Positions 1 through 11,419 of a stretch of 64,000 bases of DNA are shown here, piece after piece (positions within the stretch are counted from its first letter, which is position 1; each line of letters starts with the position of its first letter). Location of the stretch: assembly GCA_031763025.1 (NCBI GenBank), contig JASSKH010000009.1, positions 6,144,512-6,208,511 on the forward strand, written 5' to 3'. The position numbers were made by a program, and so were the translations under genes. The notes under the pieces are model-generated. The model searched no databases. It was not told where the DNA came from and worked only from the letters and a program-made list of their open reading frames with translations. This DNA is from Macrocystis pyrifera. Lineage: Eukaryota > Sar > Phaeophyceae > Laminariales > Laminariaceae.

Positions 1-712
1 TTGGGTTTAATAATAGTGACCCTTTGTGGGGAGAACTCCACACGATAATGTCTTCTCGAAGGTACAGGGGGTACGTCACTCTTGGATCGCTCCTATCCCC
101 GTTCCAGATAATCCAGCAGTATATTTGTGCCTGTTCTTCTTCTGGTATAGTGTGGGTCGAAACAATGGCATCACCTCCCGCGGCCGGTGCTGCCAACCCT
201 CCCTTACTTCCTGCGGTCTTTCCAGATGAGAGGCCTTCAGTGCCCATTTAGGCCTTAGTCTGGGAAACGAGCGTCTTCATTGTTTCTCCCATACTCACTA
301 TCGTTGAAATCCTTAACCCCCATCTTGCTTATTTATCTTCCTTCTACCCTGCTCAGAGCATCGGGTTGTTTCCGAAGGCTGCCCATGACCTACTCTGCTC
401 GCTCAGAGGGAATTCGTTGAACTCCCTGTACTGGTTCTCTGAAATGCCTTCTACCATGGCATCTCCCTCTGCGCCGGGTGAGACTACCTCCATTAGGCGC
501 ATGAAAGGGCCGGCGTGGATACGCCGGGGTTTTTGTCCGACTACTGAGCTGACTTGGTCGAGTTCAAGCTTCTTCCTGCTTTTGGTGGGGAAGCTTGGGT
601 TTATTAATAGTGACCCTTGGTGGGGAGAACTCCACACGATACGATAATGCCTTCTCGAAGGTACAGGGGGTACGTCACTCTTGGATCGTTCCTATCCCCG
701 TTCCAGATAATC
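1..712. repeat. Direct repeat of about 115 bp (1-116 and 596-712)
   Basis: The first ~116 bases recur at 596-712 with a few substitutions and a short insertion; both contain GGGGAGAACTCCACACGATA and end near CCGTTCCAGATAATCC. Between them a minus-strand open frame (637-353, 94 codons) begins inside the second repeat and matches nothing I recognise. The layout could be a small element with flanking repeats or a local duplication. No polymerase or integrase motif is present, so I do not call LTRs. A run of about 21 A follows at 752-772. Confidence 0.6.
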
Positions 713-869
713 CGTCAGAGTAATGTTGACGTTTCATGTCTGCCATACACGATAAAAAAAAAAAAAAAAAAAAAACACGATCGTACGCAGCAACTACTAT
801 AGGAATTCCACTACTAATATTAATACTAGTGACACACTAACGAGAGTGTTAGTTTTCCATATTTCTTCA

Positions 870-1097
870 TTTTTTCATCATCACTTTTACTTTCAACCCA
901 ACTCGTAGGAGGTTTTACCCTCAGCGATCTTCTGGACAAGCCGTGGTCACAGGTGTCGTCCCGCCCTTCTCCCCCCCGGTACGTACCTTGCGCAAGAAAA
1001 CGTCCCTCCGTACGAGCATGCACCCGGTGAGACTCGAACCTACGAGCTTGATCTTGATAGGCACGCGGACCTCGTACCAAGCCACCGGGGACGCCGG
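870..1097 (-). repeat. SINE-A, short subfamily copy
   Basis: On the minus strand the element starts with a tRNA-like head. An A-box-like TGGCTTGGTACGAGG is followed about 35 nt later by a B-box GGTTCGAGTCTC. A conserved body follows (GTACCGGGGG, then CACCTGTGACCACGGCTTG, then GAGGGTAAAACCTCCTACG), ending in an A-rich tail after AAAGTGATGATG. The same body occurs at 42976-43317 and 52985-53322, both of which carry about 100 bp more in the middle. Pol III boxes plus an A-rich 3' end are the SINE hallmark. The anticodon arm is degenerate, so this is not a working tRNA gene. Confidence 0.75.
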
Positions 1098-1345
1098 CGA
1101 TTATGTAAGCGTTTAATTGGCCATGTGCGTTATGGTATGATGGCAAGTCATGGTAAGAATTCCGCTGACACACCAACATAACGTTACTGCAGCAGCAGTA
1201 GCTCCGGGCTGATGTCGGTAACACGGCAAAATAGACAATGTAAACGTTTGATTGAACATGTACGTGATCCCTTCAACGTGTGTTACCATAGCTACTATTG
1301 ACAGGAAGTCCGCTAAACACGCTACGAAACACTACTACTCGCTAC

Positions 1346-1453
1346 TATTACGGGGGACCGTAGTAAATGGGACCAAATATTGTTGGTAAAAATAGGGAAA
1401 TGTATAGGTTTTGTGCATACCGTAGGTCCTATTAACTATGGACCCCCGATATA
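1346..1453. mobile_element. MITE-1 foldback element
   Basis: A ~108-bp element with terminal inverted repeats starting TATTACGGGGGACC and ending GGACCCCCGATA, with a conserved AT-rich centre. Similar elements lie at 19509-19617, 28874-28966, 35592-35707, 41790-41908 and 52877-52985. It has no coding capacity. Confidence 0.7.
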
Positions 1454-1699
1454 CTATGGGCTGCCTACCCTACCACCGCGACACCGCCGTGACACATGCA
1501 CATACATAGACTGAGGTCAAAACGGGATAAAGGTAACGCTGTAACATGCGATCGCCCCCCAATATCATAGTAACACCCTACCCAGCCCCACCTACACTAT
1601 AATAATATGTCATCACAAAAATCAGAAAGTAGTTATTACCACTACGATATTACGATATTACTACCCCAGGGGTTCGTACGTTATTACCATTATCACACT

Positions 1700-1800
1700 T
1701 TTAAAACTGCAGTCCCATTTGGGGGGGGGGGGGAAACACTTGTAATTAGAGTTGTGTGTCCGAAAAAAGGGGACTGCTGTTGTATTAATCATTAATAGCA
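1700..1800. repeat. MITE-2 degenerate copy
   Basis: A diverged version of the foldback element seen whole at 22965-23061. It keeps CTGCAGTCCCATTTGGGG, a central TAATTAGAG and a complementary right half. A G homopolymer has grown inside it. Confidence 0.5.
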
Positions 1801-2195
1801 ACGAAAGGGTTTCAAACAAGTAACGCAATGTTACGAATTGTCTCCGCTGGCGCCTATCCGAGGTGTGGAAACACTTCAACAAACATAATTTCAAAACACA
1901 AGGAAGCAAACCATCGGTGCGTTGCAATCACTACGATATTTTAGTACACTCGTGGATATGTCAACCGAAAAGACCACGCAACACACAACCCTGACTGCTG
2001 GTGCACACTTCGCACGCCGCCCACCCCCCAACCTAATGGATCTTGAAACGAGTGACTGCCTGCTGCTTCCCCTCGCCATATGGCAGGCACGGGCGTGGGT
2101 GCCCCTGACCGGTCTGCCACAGGCACAGACCCAATACATACAGGTTTCAAAACAAACGTCGGAAAAAAGAACGTACCATTCGTACCATAACATAC

Positions 2196-2501
2196 CTTTC
2201 TGCATGCTCGACAATGGTGGCGCCTCATTCGCCACGTGAATTGTATCCCGCACGCTGTGCAAGCCTTGCTCCCGCTCCCGCTTCCTATCGTCACAGCAGA
2301 CCCCTCGGTCTCTCCCCCACCCCTGGAGCCATTCGAGGTGAAGGAGCTGTAGTTCAGGCGCCTGGAGCTCGCGGTTCTTAGGCCGTCCACAACCTTTCGC
2401 GAGGAACGTCGTCCGGAGAGGAAGCCTCCGCCGCCCCCGCCCCCGGTCCTGATCGGCGCCCGCGCGGGAAGGGGAAGCTGTATTTCATCCGTGTCACTCA
2501 T
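2196..2501 (-). CDS. First exon of a FYVE zinc-finger protein
   Basis: The ATG at 2501 opens a 102-codon exon that ends in phase 0 at a consensus donor (AAAG|GTATGT at 2195). Residues 1-78 are a low-complexity leader rich in Gly, Ser and Arg, with a Gly run at about 20-26. The domain follows: Cys81-x2-Cys84 and then the FYVE signature block RMRRHHCRAC at 91-100. FYVE domains bind phosphatidylinositol 3-phosphate through this R-R/K-H-H-C-R motif and recruit proteins to endosomes. The usual upstream WxxD motif is not obvious. The exon stops inside the domain after four of eight expected zinc ligands, so the remainder must lie beyond a long intron to the left. I found no convincing next exon between 1 and 2195. 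Assignment to FYVE or a close relative is confident; the wider architecture is unknown. Confidence 0.72.
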
Positions 2502-3024
2502 GTGGGGTGTCCAGGATGCGGCTGAGAGATGGCCGTCCTTCCTTTAGGAAGACGCACGCACAACGCAACTACCAAATCAAAAGCGACTTTACTGCTGCTG
2601 TAGTATCATAATAGTCCACGAAATGAGCGCAATTCGGAAAATTCGGTTTCCAGTACATGTTCGGCATGTTTTATAGAGGGGGTTGGGATTCGCAGTGTAG
2701 GGGGCTGCAAAATCGTGACATAGGCCAATCACACTAAAAATCGACCAAAATTGTGACAAAATTCGCACGCTGATTGCAGCAGAAGACGGCAGATAGAAAG
2801 CTCGACGGAGGAAGCATCTGACGACCGTGCAGCAAGCAGGTAGCTGCTGCGACAAGCAGCAAGCACGCCACCCAATCGTGTGATGCCACCGGACAACCCC
2901 GAAACTGCTGTGGAGACACAGGTCACAGCAAGTAGAAGAAGAGTGCGATGGCAAGCTCGACAAGCGGTTGCGAGCGAGAACAAAAAAAAAACATCCCAAA
3001 CGTTAGAAACCCTTTTATAAACTG
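2502..3024. other. Upstream of the FYVE exon; no recognised feature
   Basis: This is the 5' flank of the FYVE exon and should hold its promoter. Overlapping minus-strand open frames at 2589-3058 show no recognisable domain. I see no repeat shared with the rest of the window and no clear TATA or initiator. Confidence 0.4.
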
Positions 3025-3755
3025 TGGTGGAAATCGAGTTTATAAGCCTTAAATTCATGTAGCGTTTGTTACTTTTTTTTTTTTTTTTTGATCTCCCTGG
3101 AGATCTGGGTAAAAATTGCGTTTGTTACGTAACATTATGTGAATGCGGCCAAGGTTTCGACACAAGAACACCATCCACGTCTGCGGCAGCGACGTGGAGG
3201 GGGTGATGCCGCTTTTTCGATCGTGTCATCAATGATAGCCCTGGTGAAAAACTCAACCATGCCAGACGTATTACGGGGCTGGCTAAGCATGCCAGACGTA
3301 TTACAGGGCTGGATAAGCTGGTTGAGGGTGGAATTGTCTCGCGTCCTATCTCGCTGTCCATTGTTTTTAGTCTACATTTCCCTACAATGGCGTCGTCGGC
3401 AGGACGTGAGATTATGAAGAGCGAGGTCCGTGGTTCGATTCTCGCCTTCACATCCCCCGAAAAAAGAAAAAAAAGGGGGAATATCTCATGTTCAAGAACC
3501 TGTAAAACTCACTCACTTAGAAAAAACCTAGGAAGGAACGATGAGAGCAATGCGATCATTGCATACTGAGTCCGGTACCGAAAAGTCGGAGGTAAAACTT
3601 GGACACTCAAGAGTCTCATCGGGGTTCCTGACTTACTCGCAAGGAGAGATACGTCAGGTTTAGTGAGGGAATGTGGTGGAAATCGAGTTTATAAGCCTTA
3701 AATTCATGTAGCGTTTGTTACGTAACATTTTTAGTCTACATTTCCCTACAAAACT
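3025..3755. repeat. Duplicated ~85-bp segment, first copy split by insertions
   Basis: A 49-bp stretch ending GCGTTTGTTAC at 3072 recurs exactly at about 3672-3720. The second copy continues uninterrupted through GTAACATTTTTAGTCTACATTTCCCTACA, while the first is broken twice. At 3073-3117 a T-run plus 28 bp is inserted and GCGTTTGTTAC is repeated after it (3118-3128), an 11-bp target-site duplication. Unrelated sequence then fills about 3138-3360 before the homology resumes. Confidence 0.65.
3385..3475 (+). repeat. SINE-B fragment
   Basis: It contains GGCGTCGTCGGCAGGAC, shared with the copies near 33.6, 38.7 and 60.3 kb, then a B-box-like GGTTCGATTCTCGCC and an A-rich tail (GAAAAAAGAAAAAAAAGG). 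The A-box half is missing. Confidence 0.55.
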
Positions 3756-3769
3756 TTAAAATGGAATCA

Positions 3770-4520
3770 CATATAGAATACGTACGCGCGCTCGGTTGAT
3801 CACAATAATTGTAAAATTAGGTAAAAATGGGATATATGGACGAGGCGTATTACGCAGCTTGCATAGTTGAATATCAACCATTTAATCAGTCGCACTCACA
3901 ACTGATGACGTATTTCAAATTAATAAAATACTTGGGTTAATAAGGGAATACGAGTATATACATTTTTTTTTTTTTTTTTTTTTTTTCGTCGAACACCCTC
4001 AATTTTATCCAACCTTTTCTCCTTCCTTGCGTATACTCAATTGAATACGTATATACATACATACACGAGAGGTATTACGCAGCTTGCAAAGTTGAGTATC
4101 AACTATTTAATCAGTCGAACTCACAGCTGCGCGCCAAATAATTTAATTGCCGGCTCCAGGTAAGACCATGGGCGTGCGGCCAGATACCTGATGACGTATT
4201 CAAAAAAAAAATTAAATTCGGTAAAAAAAAAATGGGATATAGACGAGACGTATTACGCAGCTTGGAAAGTTGAGTATCAACTAACTAATCAGTCGAACTC
4301 ACAGCTGACGAGGTATTTTTTTTATAAATTTTGAAATACGTCATCAGCTGTGAGTTCGACTGATTAAATAGTTGATACTCAACTTTGCAAGCTGCGTAAT
4401 ACGCCTCGTCTATATTCCATTTTTACCTAATTTTACAATTATTGTGATAAACCGAACGCGCGTGTTCTATATGTGATTCCTTGTCAAAGATATAGGCCAG
4501 CGGCTCCCCTGGATGCTGCC
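3770..4520. repeat. MITE-3 cluster, large imperfect inverted repeat
   Basis: At least four part-copies of an AT-rich element share GTATTACGCAGCTTGCAAAG, then GAGTATCAACTATTTAATCAG and CGAACTCACAGCTGACG. Copies at about 3770-3920, 4070-4130 and 4215-4310 read one way, and 4325-4515 reads the other, so the cluster can fold on itself about 4310-4325. A T-run lies at 3964-3986. The same family recurs at 47490-48095 with partial pieces near 35830 and 42900. Confidence 0.65.
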
Positions 4521-4727
4521 CGGGTATTTCAAAAATTATAAAACCACACAGCAGTCCCGTTTCGGGGACAAAACTTAGAATCTGAGGGGATTGTGTGATG
4601 ATGGAGTAACACATCTATTGTATACGAAACATTCTTGTATACGTATTATACCCGTATGTGCCGATCCTTGTATGGCTGCACATACCAGGTAGCTCTTTGC
4701 AGATACCAGACATGTGTGTTCTTCACA

Positions 4728-5190
4728 TTAAACCGTTCTTCTACTCGTCGACATCCAGCAAGCCCAGTGTCCGTGCTGATTCTTCACCCTAGAAAGATAC
4801 GAGCTCTGTGGTCACAGACTACGACACAGAGATAACACACCGTAATACATTAATAGCCTACGCAATACCATGCCTTCGCACTAGGTGCGGCCGACACAAC
4901 ATACATACATACGCCAGCAACCAAAATACACCATAAAGAAAGAGAAGCAACGAAGAAACCAAACCGAAAAAGAACAAGAAAAAGAAAAAGAAAAGGAGAA
5001 GAATCCCAAATAAATAAATAAAATGGGAAGCCAAAGCTCATACCTGTCGACGAATATGATACGGTTGTATGTAGACACGCAGGAATAGGTGTCTGTATGT
5101 ATGTGTGTTCTTCACATTAAACCGTTCCTTCTACCCGTCGACATCCGGCACAAGCACTGCTGTCCGTGCCGATTCTTCAATCCTAGATAG
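4728..5190 (-). mobile_element. LINE-1-type 3' end fragments
   Basis: Two short pieces (about 4728-4830 and 5108-5190) carry the reverse complement of the 3' terminus of the LINE copies at 36-41 kb, recognisable as AAACCGTTC-TTCTAC-CGTCGACATCC followed by GTCCGTGC-GATTCTTCA. Extreme 5' truncation is usual for LINE insertions. Between them are A-rich and purine-rich sequence and no gene. Confidence 0.55.
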
Positions 5191-5214
5191 ATGTATGACC
5201 ACACCCTGGACAAT

Positions 5215-7340
5215 ATGGACAATAGTCCAATAGTCTATTAATAGCTTCCTATTGCAATTGACTGTCTATTGTGGTCCCTAATTCCAGTTAAGTAAAAGGC
5301 ATCGAGCTCTATTATCCAGACAATTTCTATTAAGTGACCCCTACCTGACCCTATTGTCCAGACAATTTCACTTTATAGATAGTCTCCGTAATCAATGGTC
5401 CGGACAATTCCAATTAATGGGCCTTCTCCTAAATAAATTGTCCGGCCAATTCCAATTGACAGACTGTCTCCTGAATCAATTGTCTCGACAATTCCAATTG
5501 ATAGTCGGCCCCCCGAAATAGTTGTCCGGACAATTTCAATTAGTAGACTGACGCCAAAAGTATTTGTCCCGACAACTCCAATTAATAGACAGTCTCCCAG
5601 ATCAATTGGCCCGACAATTCCAATTTATACACAGTCTCCAAAATCAATTGTCTGGACAATTTCAATTAGCAGACTGCTTTCTAAATCAATTGTCCGGGCA
5701 ATTCCAATTGATAGACATTATACAAAATCAACTATCCCGACAATTTCGACTAATACGAAATCTCCAAAACTACTTCAGACAATGCCATCATTGGTGGGCA
5801 GTCTCCTAAATTAACTGCCCGTACATTTCAAACCAACAGTGCATACGGATTACTTTGTTTCGTGAAAACGTTTTTTAATGATTTACATCTGAGCACATGG
5901 GCTAAGCGGTGTCAAAACTTCCTACCTGCGGACACAAAACACAAAGCTAACGTTGAGGTGTCCCGCCCTTTTCTGCTTATGCCTTGGACAATAGACCTAT
6001 CAATAGACTATATTGCCCCTACAGCAGAGTCACGAAGTTGTCTATTAATTGGAATCGTCCGGGCAAGTGATGTCATAGACTGTCTAGCAATTGAAATTGT
6101 TTAGACAATTGATCTTGGATACTGTCTAACAATTGGATTTATTCAGACAATTGATACCGGGCACTGTTCAACAATTGGAATTGTCCAGACAAATAATTTT
6201 GGAGACTCTCTATCAATTGAAGTTGCCCTGACAATTGATTTCAGAGACTGTCGATTAACTGGAATTGTCTGAACAATTGATGTTTGGTGCTTTTCAATAA
6301 TTGGATTTGTCCAGACAAATGAGCTCGGAGACTGCCTATCAATTGAAATTGTGCAGGCACATGATTTCACAGGCTGTCTATTAAGTGGAATTGCTTGAAC
6401 GATTGATATCGGGTGATTTACATGAATTGGACTTGTCGGTGCAACTGCTTTAAGATACCGTCTATTAATTGCAATTGTCCGGACAATGGGATTCGGAAGC
6501 GATATACTAATTGGAATTGTCATGACTATCGAGTTTAAGAGGGCTCTGTTATTTGAAAGCTGGCAGCTACTTGTAGAACTACATTTGATTTGGTCAGTAC
6601 CACCATGCTAGTATTATTGCCTCTACAACAGGATCGGGAACTTCCCTCAATACGCAATCATTTGCAAGGTCCTTTATTGTGCCTTATTACGAGTAGTATC
6701 AATTCAATGGGGAGTGTCTATCATAATACAATAACTACTAACTGTAAGTACACGGCCATGACATTTATCGAGCAACTGATTTCTTGCGCGGCATCTGAAA
6801 TGAATTGTGCGGACAGATCCGTTTGGACAATTCCATTTAATTGACAGCACCCGAAGTCGATTGTGCGGACAATTTCAGTTAATAAGCAGCAGCCGAAATC
6901 AAATGTTCAGACAAATCCAATTAATAGACAGCTCCCGAAATCAATTGTCTGAACAATTTCAGTTAATGGACCACACCCGAAATCAATGGTCTGGACAATT
7001 CCAATTATCGGATAGCACCCGAAATCAATTTGCTGAATAATTCCAATTAATTGGCAGTCTCCACAACCAATTGTTAGGACAATTCCAATTCATAGACAAC
7101 ACTCGAAACCTATTGCTCACACAATTCCAACTAGTAGATGGGATTCGAAATGAATTGCCTGGACAATTCCAATTCATAGGCAATCGCCGAAAACAATTGC
7201 CTGGCCAATTTCAATTAATGGGCAATCGCCGAAATCAATTGTATTGACAATTTCAATTAATAGACAGTCACCAAAAACGATTGTCAAGACAAATCCAATT
7301 AACACACATCCTCCTGAATCAATTGTAGATACAATAGACT
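5215..7340. repeat. 42-bp satellite in three blocks of alternating orientation
   Basis: The region is built of degenerate units of about 42 bp with the core CAATTGTCCGGACAATTCCAATT and a spacer like AATAGACAGTCTCC. Blocks at about 5215-5820 and 6790-7340 read one way; the block at about 5990-6540 reads the other. Most of the core (AATTGTCCGGACAATT) is its own reverse complement. Because 42 is a multiple of three, short open frames made of a 14-residue repeat run through all blocks (5564-5809, 6807-7040 and minus 6523-6143), but stops interrupt them and I do not treat them as genes. The stretches 5820-5990 and 6540-6790 are unique sequence. Confidence 0.8.
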
Positions 7341-7359
7341 ATTGAAACAGTAATTGTCC

Positions 7360-9985
7360 AGGGCGTGATTTTTTAGATACAAGTTCTGTGGTCACAAAAC
7401 TACGCCACAGAGATACTACGTTGCCACGTATGTATGCAGTAAATGCCATGTCATCATACTGGATACGACAGGCACGACATACACATTCCATGATAGAGAA
7501 AAACGAAACGAAACAAAGAAAAGAAAAGAAAAAATCAAAAAAATCAAAACAAAGAAGACAAATCGAAAGAGAAAAAGAAACAAGAAAAAAAAATATATAT
7601 ATCGGAAACAAATTGCCGTGCCCTCCCCGCAGGGGATGTGGCAGACACTTGAAAAGAACGAGCTGGAAAAAAAAGGAAAAAGAATAAGAGAAACACCACT
7701 ACTTTTAAACAGTAGACTAAGAACCAACGGGAAATAACAGGCAAACCAAAGCACAAATCATCTCCAGGTAGCGGCAAGAAGTTTGTGGTATGAGTAGAAT
7801 AGCCAGGTTCTCCCCGCTGGTCCGCCTGGTACCTTGCTACCCTGCCTGCGGCCTCCGTCCAGCATTCGTCAACTATGCCCGGCCTATCTGCGTCAGACAC
7901 TACGAAACAAGCAAAGCAGGCTCGTCATCCACCCACGCCACACGACTCTTTCAATAAGGACTATCAATCGAAGGAAGAGAAAGAAATAAAAAGACACTCA
8001 CAGAAGATCAGCGCAAGAAATATTTGAAAAAGGAAGACAAAGGAAGACCACGGTCACACCAGCTGCACCACAGTTGGTGGTACGAGTAGTATACCAGGTA
8101 GACGTGTTCTACTTCCTAGTCTGCTCGGTACCTTAATTTGCTACCCTATCTGCCATCTCCTTCCTACTTTAGTCCACTGCAGTTTCTCTACTACTCCTCT
8201 GTTCCCCCCCCTCTCCGCATTCCCTTGGTCGGGCTTTCTTCCACACACCTCATGCTGCCTCCCCTCCCCCCATTCGCTTGGACACCACCCACGGCGGATG
8301 CGCGGCGCTGCCTACTCAGCCCAGCCTCAGCCTCGTGCCACCTACTCACCATAAACCGTTCGGCTGATTCGAGGATCCCCCGGCCTTTTTTCCAGCAGTG
8401 GACCACATCGCGGTTTCAACTCCAAGCACCAAGGGGGCGAGTTCCGTTGACCCGTCAGTGGCTCGGAACTCCCTAAGGTCTTCGACTATGCATCTATGCC
8501 AAGTCTGCCAGGCCTCGGGTTCTCCCCACTAGCCATCGTCCCGAACTTTACCCGACTGGGTAATTGCTCCTTCCTTTGCCGTGCCACCCCACCCGCAAAG
8601 AAGAGCCGCCGTTTGCGAATGGTCGTTTCGATGCTCTAGCAACGTGTCATCTTGAGGGCCTTCGCGTACGAGAGGGTGGCATGGTCAACACGAAGTCGGC
8701 GCTGGAAGCCAATGATGCGCAACAGGACTTGGCGGTGAGCCGTTCGAAGCTTGGCAGAGTGTTCCGCTCTGAGGGTCCACGTCACACACCCGTACAGCAG
8801 GGTCTCAATCACCTCGGCCTTCAGCATTCGGACTTTCAGGCCAAGGGGGGGCGGTCGTCCTATCATACAGCTCCGGGCCGAACCGCTTGAGGCATGCACG
8901 CATGAGACGGATCCGTCGGTCGATTTCGAGCGAGGGGTCAGCGTTTTCGTGGATCTTTTTCCGCGACATGCCGTGGCATGCCGTGGCACCACCTGCGGCA
9001 AAACCTTCCACGGCATCTTTCACGGCATACCACGGAACTTTCCACAGACCTCCACGGCAAACCATGGAACCCTAACTAGCCCTAACCCTAACCCTAACCC
9101 TAACCCTAACCCTAACCTAGGTGCCGTGGACATTGGGGTGCCGTGGGGGTTGCCATGACATGCCGTGGGGTTGCCATAGAGTGCCGTGGCGGTAGGCGCG
9201 GGGGTTGCCATGGTACCACCCATGGCATGCCACGGCACCCCCCACGGCGTAGCATGGAGTATCCTATGCCACCCCATGGGATGCCGTGGTGATGCCATGG
9301 TATGCCATGGGCGGTACCATGGCAATGGCACGGCATGCCCACAACAATCAAATAGTGTAGAACCCTGGAGTTCCTGCGTCATCGGCGTACAACATGCCCC
9401 ATACAGCCCTTCGCACGCACGTCAACGGCTCCTACTCCTCCGTTCCGACTACTCCAGCATCATTGAGTTGGACCAAATCCCTTACTACGATGGCTTCGTC
9501 TTGGCTGAAGCGTACTACAGTAGTATGACGTGTAACGCTGCAGCGAAGAATACGTTGAACAGTAACGGTGATAGCACACAGCCTTGCCGCAGCCCGAGTG
9601 CTCGCCGTCATCGGTACGCACCCGAGCCCGCCGTCGTGGAAATTACGGATAATTCTCAGCATCTTGGGTGGTACGCCAAAGCGTGTGAGTACCTCCCATA
9701 ACAGCTCTCGGTCGACAGAGTCGTACGCTTTCTGCAGACCGATGAAGCACAAGCACAGGGGCTGTCGTGCTCTTCTTGCAACCGGCGCACGACGAACAAC
9801 ATATCGATCGTTGATCGTGCGGGGCGGAAGCCGCACTGCTCCTCCGGGAGTAAATCCTCGGTCTCGCAGGTAGTTGCTGAGGCGGGCCGTGACGATTTTC
9901 AACAAAACTTTGCGTGCGTGGGCAGCAAGCGAAATCCCTCTGTAGTTGTTGCAATCAATTGGGTCCTTATCTGCAGGCGAATATT
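7360..9985 (-). pseudogene. LINE-1-type reverse transcriptase, disrupted copy
   Basis: Read on the minus strand, the RT begins at about 9985 with CNNYRGISLAA. It shows the [17 protein letters not shown] block near 9750 in a shifted frame and reaches the catalytic YADD box at about 9375-9390. It then breaks at a tract of telomere-like and CATGG repeats (9028-9360) and resumes at about 9016 with the C-terminal part (IHENADPSLEIDRRIR onward). The 3' untranslated region continues down to about 7360 and matches the copies at 36-41 kb. Roughly 60-70 residues between YADD and the C-terminal block are missing. Frameshifts and the insertion make it non-functional. RT copies the element's RNA at its target site; this remnant cannot. 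Confidence 0.8.
9028..9360. repeat. Interstitial telomere-type repeats with CATGG/CCGTGG tandem array
   Basis: About six perfect CCCTAA units lie at 9071-9118. On both sides are short degenerate repeats built from GCCRTGG and CCATGGCATGCC. The tract sits exactly where the surrounding LINE reading is interrupted. Confidence 0.85.
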
Positions 9986-10330
9986 ATATAGTTATATATA
10001 GCTCTTAGGGGAACATTCAGCGGAGCAGTTCAGACATCCCCTTTGCCCACAGAACATTATGTAACAAATCTGGGGACCTTCTGTAAGACAACGTCCTGGT
10101 AGAGAACATTATGTTGTTGGAAATCTTCTTTATGACGACGTCCCGATAGACTGTGTCTGCATACAGGTTGGTTTTGGTGGACGTCTTGGCTGAGCTGTGT
10201 TTCTGGCGAAGCCCACTATCGCTCGCTCGAGTTCTCTCCCTTCCTCTCAACTAACTAGAGGAGCATTAATAAGAAGTTTGTTGAACAACAAGCAGCGTGC
10301 TCTGCCCAGCACCGACATTCCTGTGCCCCT

Positions 10331-10829
10331 TAGACCAACTACTGTGGGAAATTATATATTTCTGAGCTCTCAGAACTGGGATGTTAGGCCGAATATACGC
10401 GTTTTACTCGGCGGGAAAGCCAAAAACACCGATAGACTCCTCAAAATGCTCCCCGAGGTTTCTTGCGAGCTTTCAGGAACAATTTCCCGTTTCTCCAGAG
10501 TCCTATTTTAAATTTTGGAGCAGCCAATCACTTTTCTCTGGAGGGTCAGAAATAAGACTGTTGGTCAGAACTGGGGCCAGAAATAGTGGATCTTCGAGGA
10601 TTTTTGATGAAGAATCACGATGTCCTCAGAACTGGAAATATGGACTAACAGTCCATCTCCGACTCTGGAGGAACGGAAAAGTGCTCGAGAAAGTTCTCGG
10701 AAAACTAAGGAGAGCATCCTGAGGAGTCTACCGGTGTTTTCGACAGTCCTGTCGAGTGAATCGCGGGTTTTCGGCCAAAAAAGCCAGTTCTGAGACCCCT
10801 TCAAAAATTTCCCGTAGTAGTTGGTCTTA
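10331..10829. mobile_element. Non-autonomous element with long terminal inverted repeats
   Basis: The left end (AGACCAACTACTGTGGGAAATT) is matched in inverted form by the right end (AATTTCCCGTAGTAGTTGGTCT). The complementarity extends inward, imperfectly, to about 10500 and back from about 10660: CTCAGAACTGG, AAAACACCG-TAGACTCCTCA and CTCCAGAGTC all recur inverted. No transposase frame is present, so it looks like a MITE or foldback transposon. About 10830-11190 has no recognised feature. Confidence 0.65.
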
Positions 10830-11189
10830 CCAGCTACAGTATATCTCTGCTACCCCATTTCACAATTGTCCCCAAAACTGAGACTACAGTCCTGTAAGAT
10901 TTTCTACCATTTACTGGCGTAAAGACCATCGGTGCACCGGTATATGGCGACTTCGCGTGTTCCGGACATTTTTGTAAGGACACTTTTGGACACCCTATCT
11001 TGCTACGTTGGACATTACGGACACTTTTGGACTTCTCAAGGCAGGCAGCATCCCAAGGAAACCCAGGGAATTGATGGACAATAATAGAGGTCCCATCATA
11101 ATGTGGGAGGTAGGATCTTCAGCGTGGTAGGCTGTTCAGATATTTTTGTTCCTGTTGGGATCTAGGTACGGGCGAACACCCAGCCCGAA

Positions 11190-11225
11190 ACCCCTGACTC
11201 TAACCCTAACCCTAACCCTGACTCC
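11190..11225. repeat. Short telomere-like tract
   Basis: Three to four CCCTAA-type units (CTAACCCTAACCCTAACCC) with degenerate edges. Confidence 0.7.
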
Positions 11226-11419
11226 AAACCACAGCCAAAACGGGCCAAAACCGGCCATAAATGCGATTGCGCCGCGTTTTGCATTGAACCAGGAAATTTC
11301 TCAATTGCAGACGACGATTACGAAGTGCATACCGCGCTACGCAATTTTCAAGTCAAAATCACCTCATAGATTCTAGTGTACCTCCCAGATTGCAAAACCT
11401 ACTCGGACAATACCTAGAT

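Noticed and set aside
1-712. LTR retrotransposon flanked by the ~115-bp direct repeats
   Set aside because: The repeats lack clear LTR ends and the 480-bp interior has no retroviral motif.
5215-7340. CRISPR-like array or a 14-residue repeat protein
   Set aside because: Units are contiguous and degenerate with no spacers, the context is eukaryotic, and the frames are interrupted.
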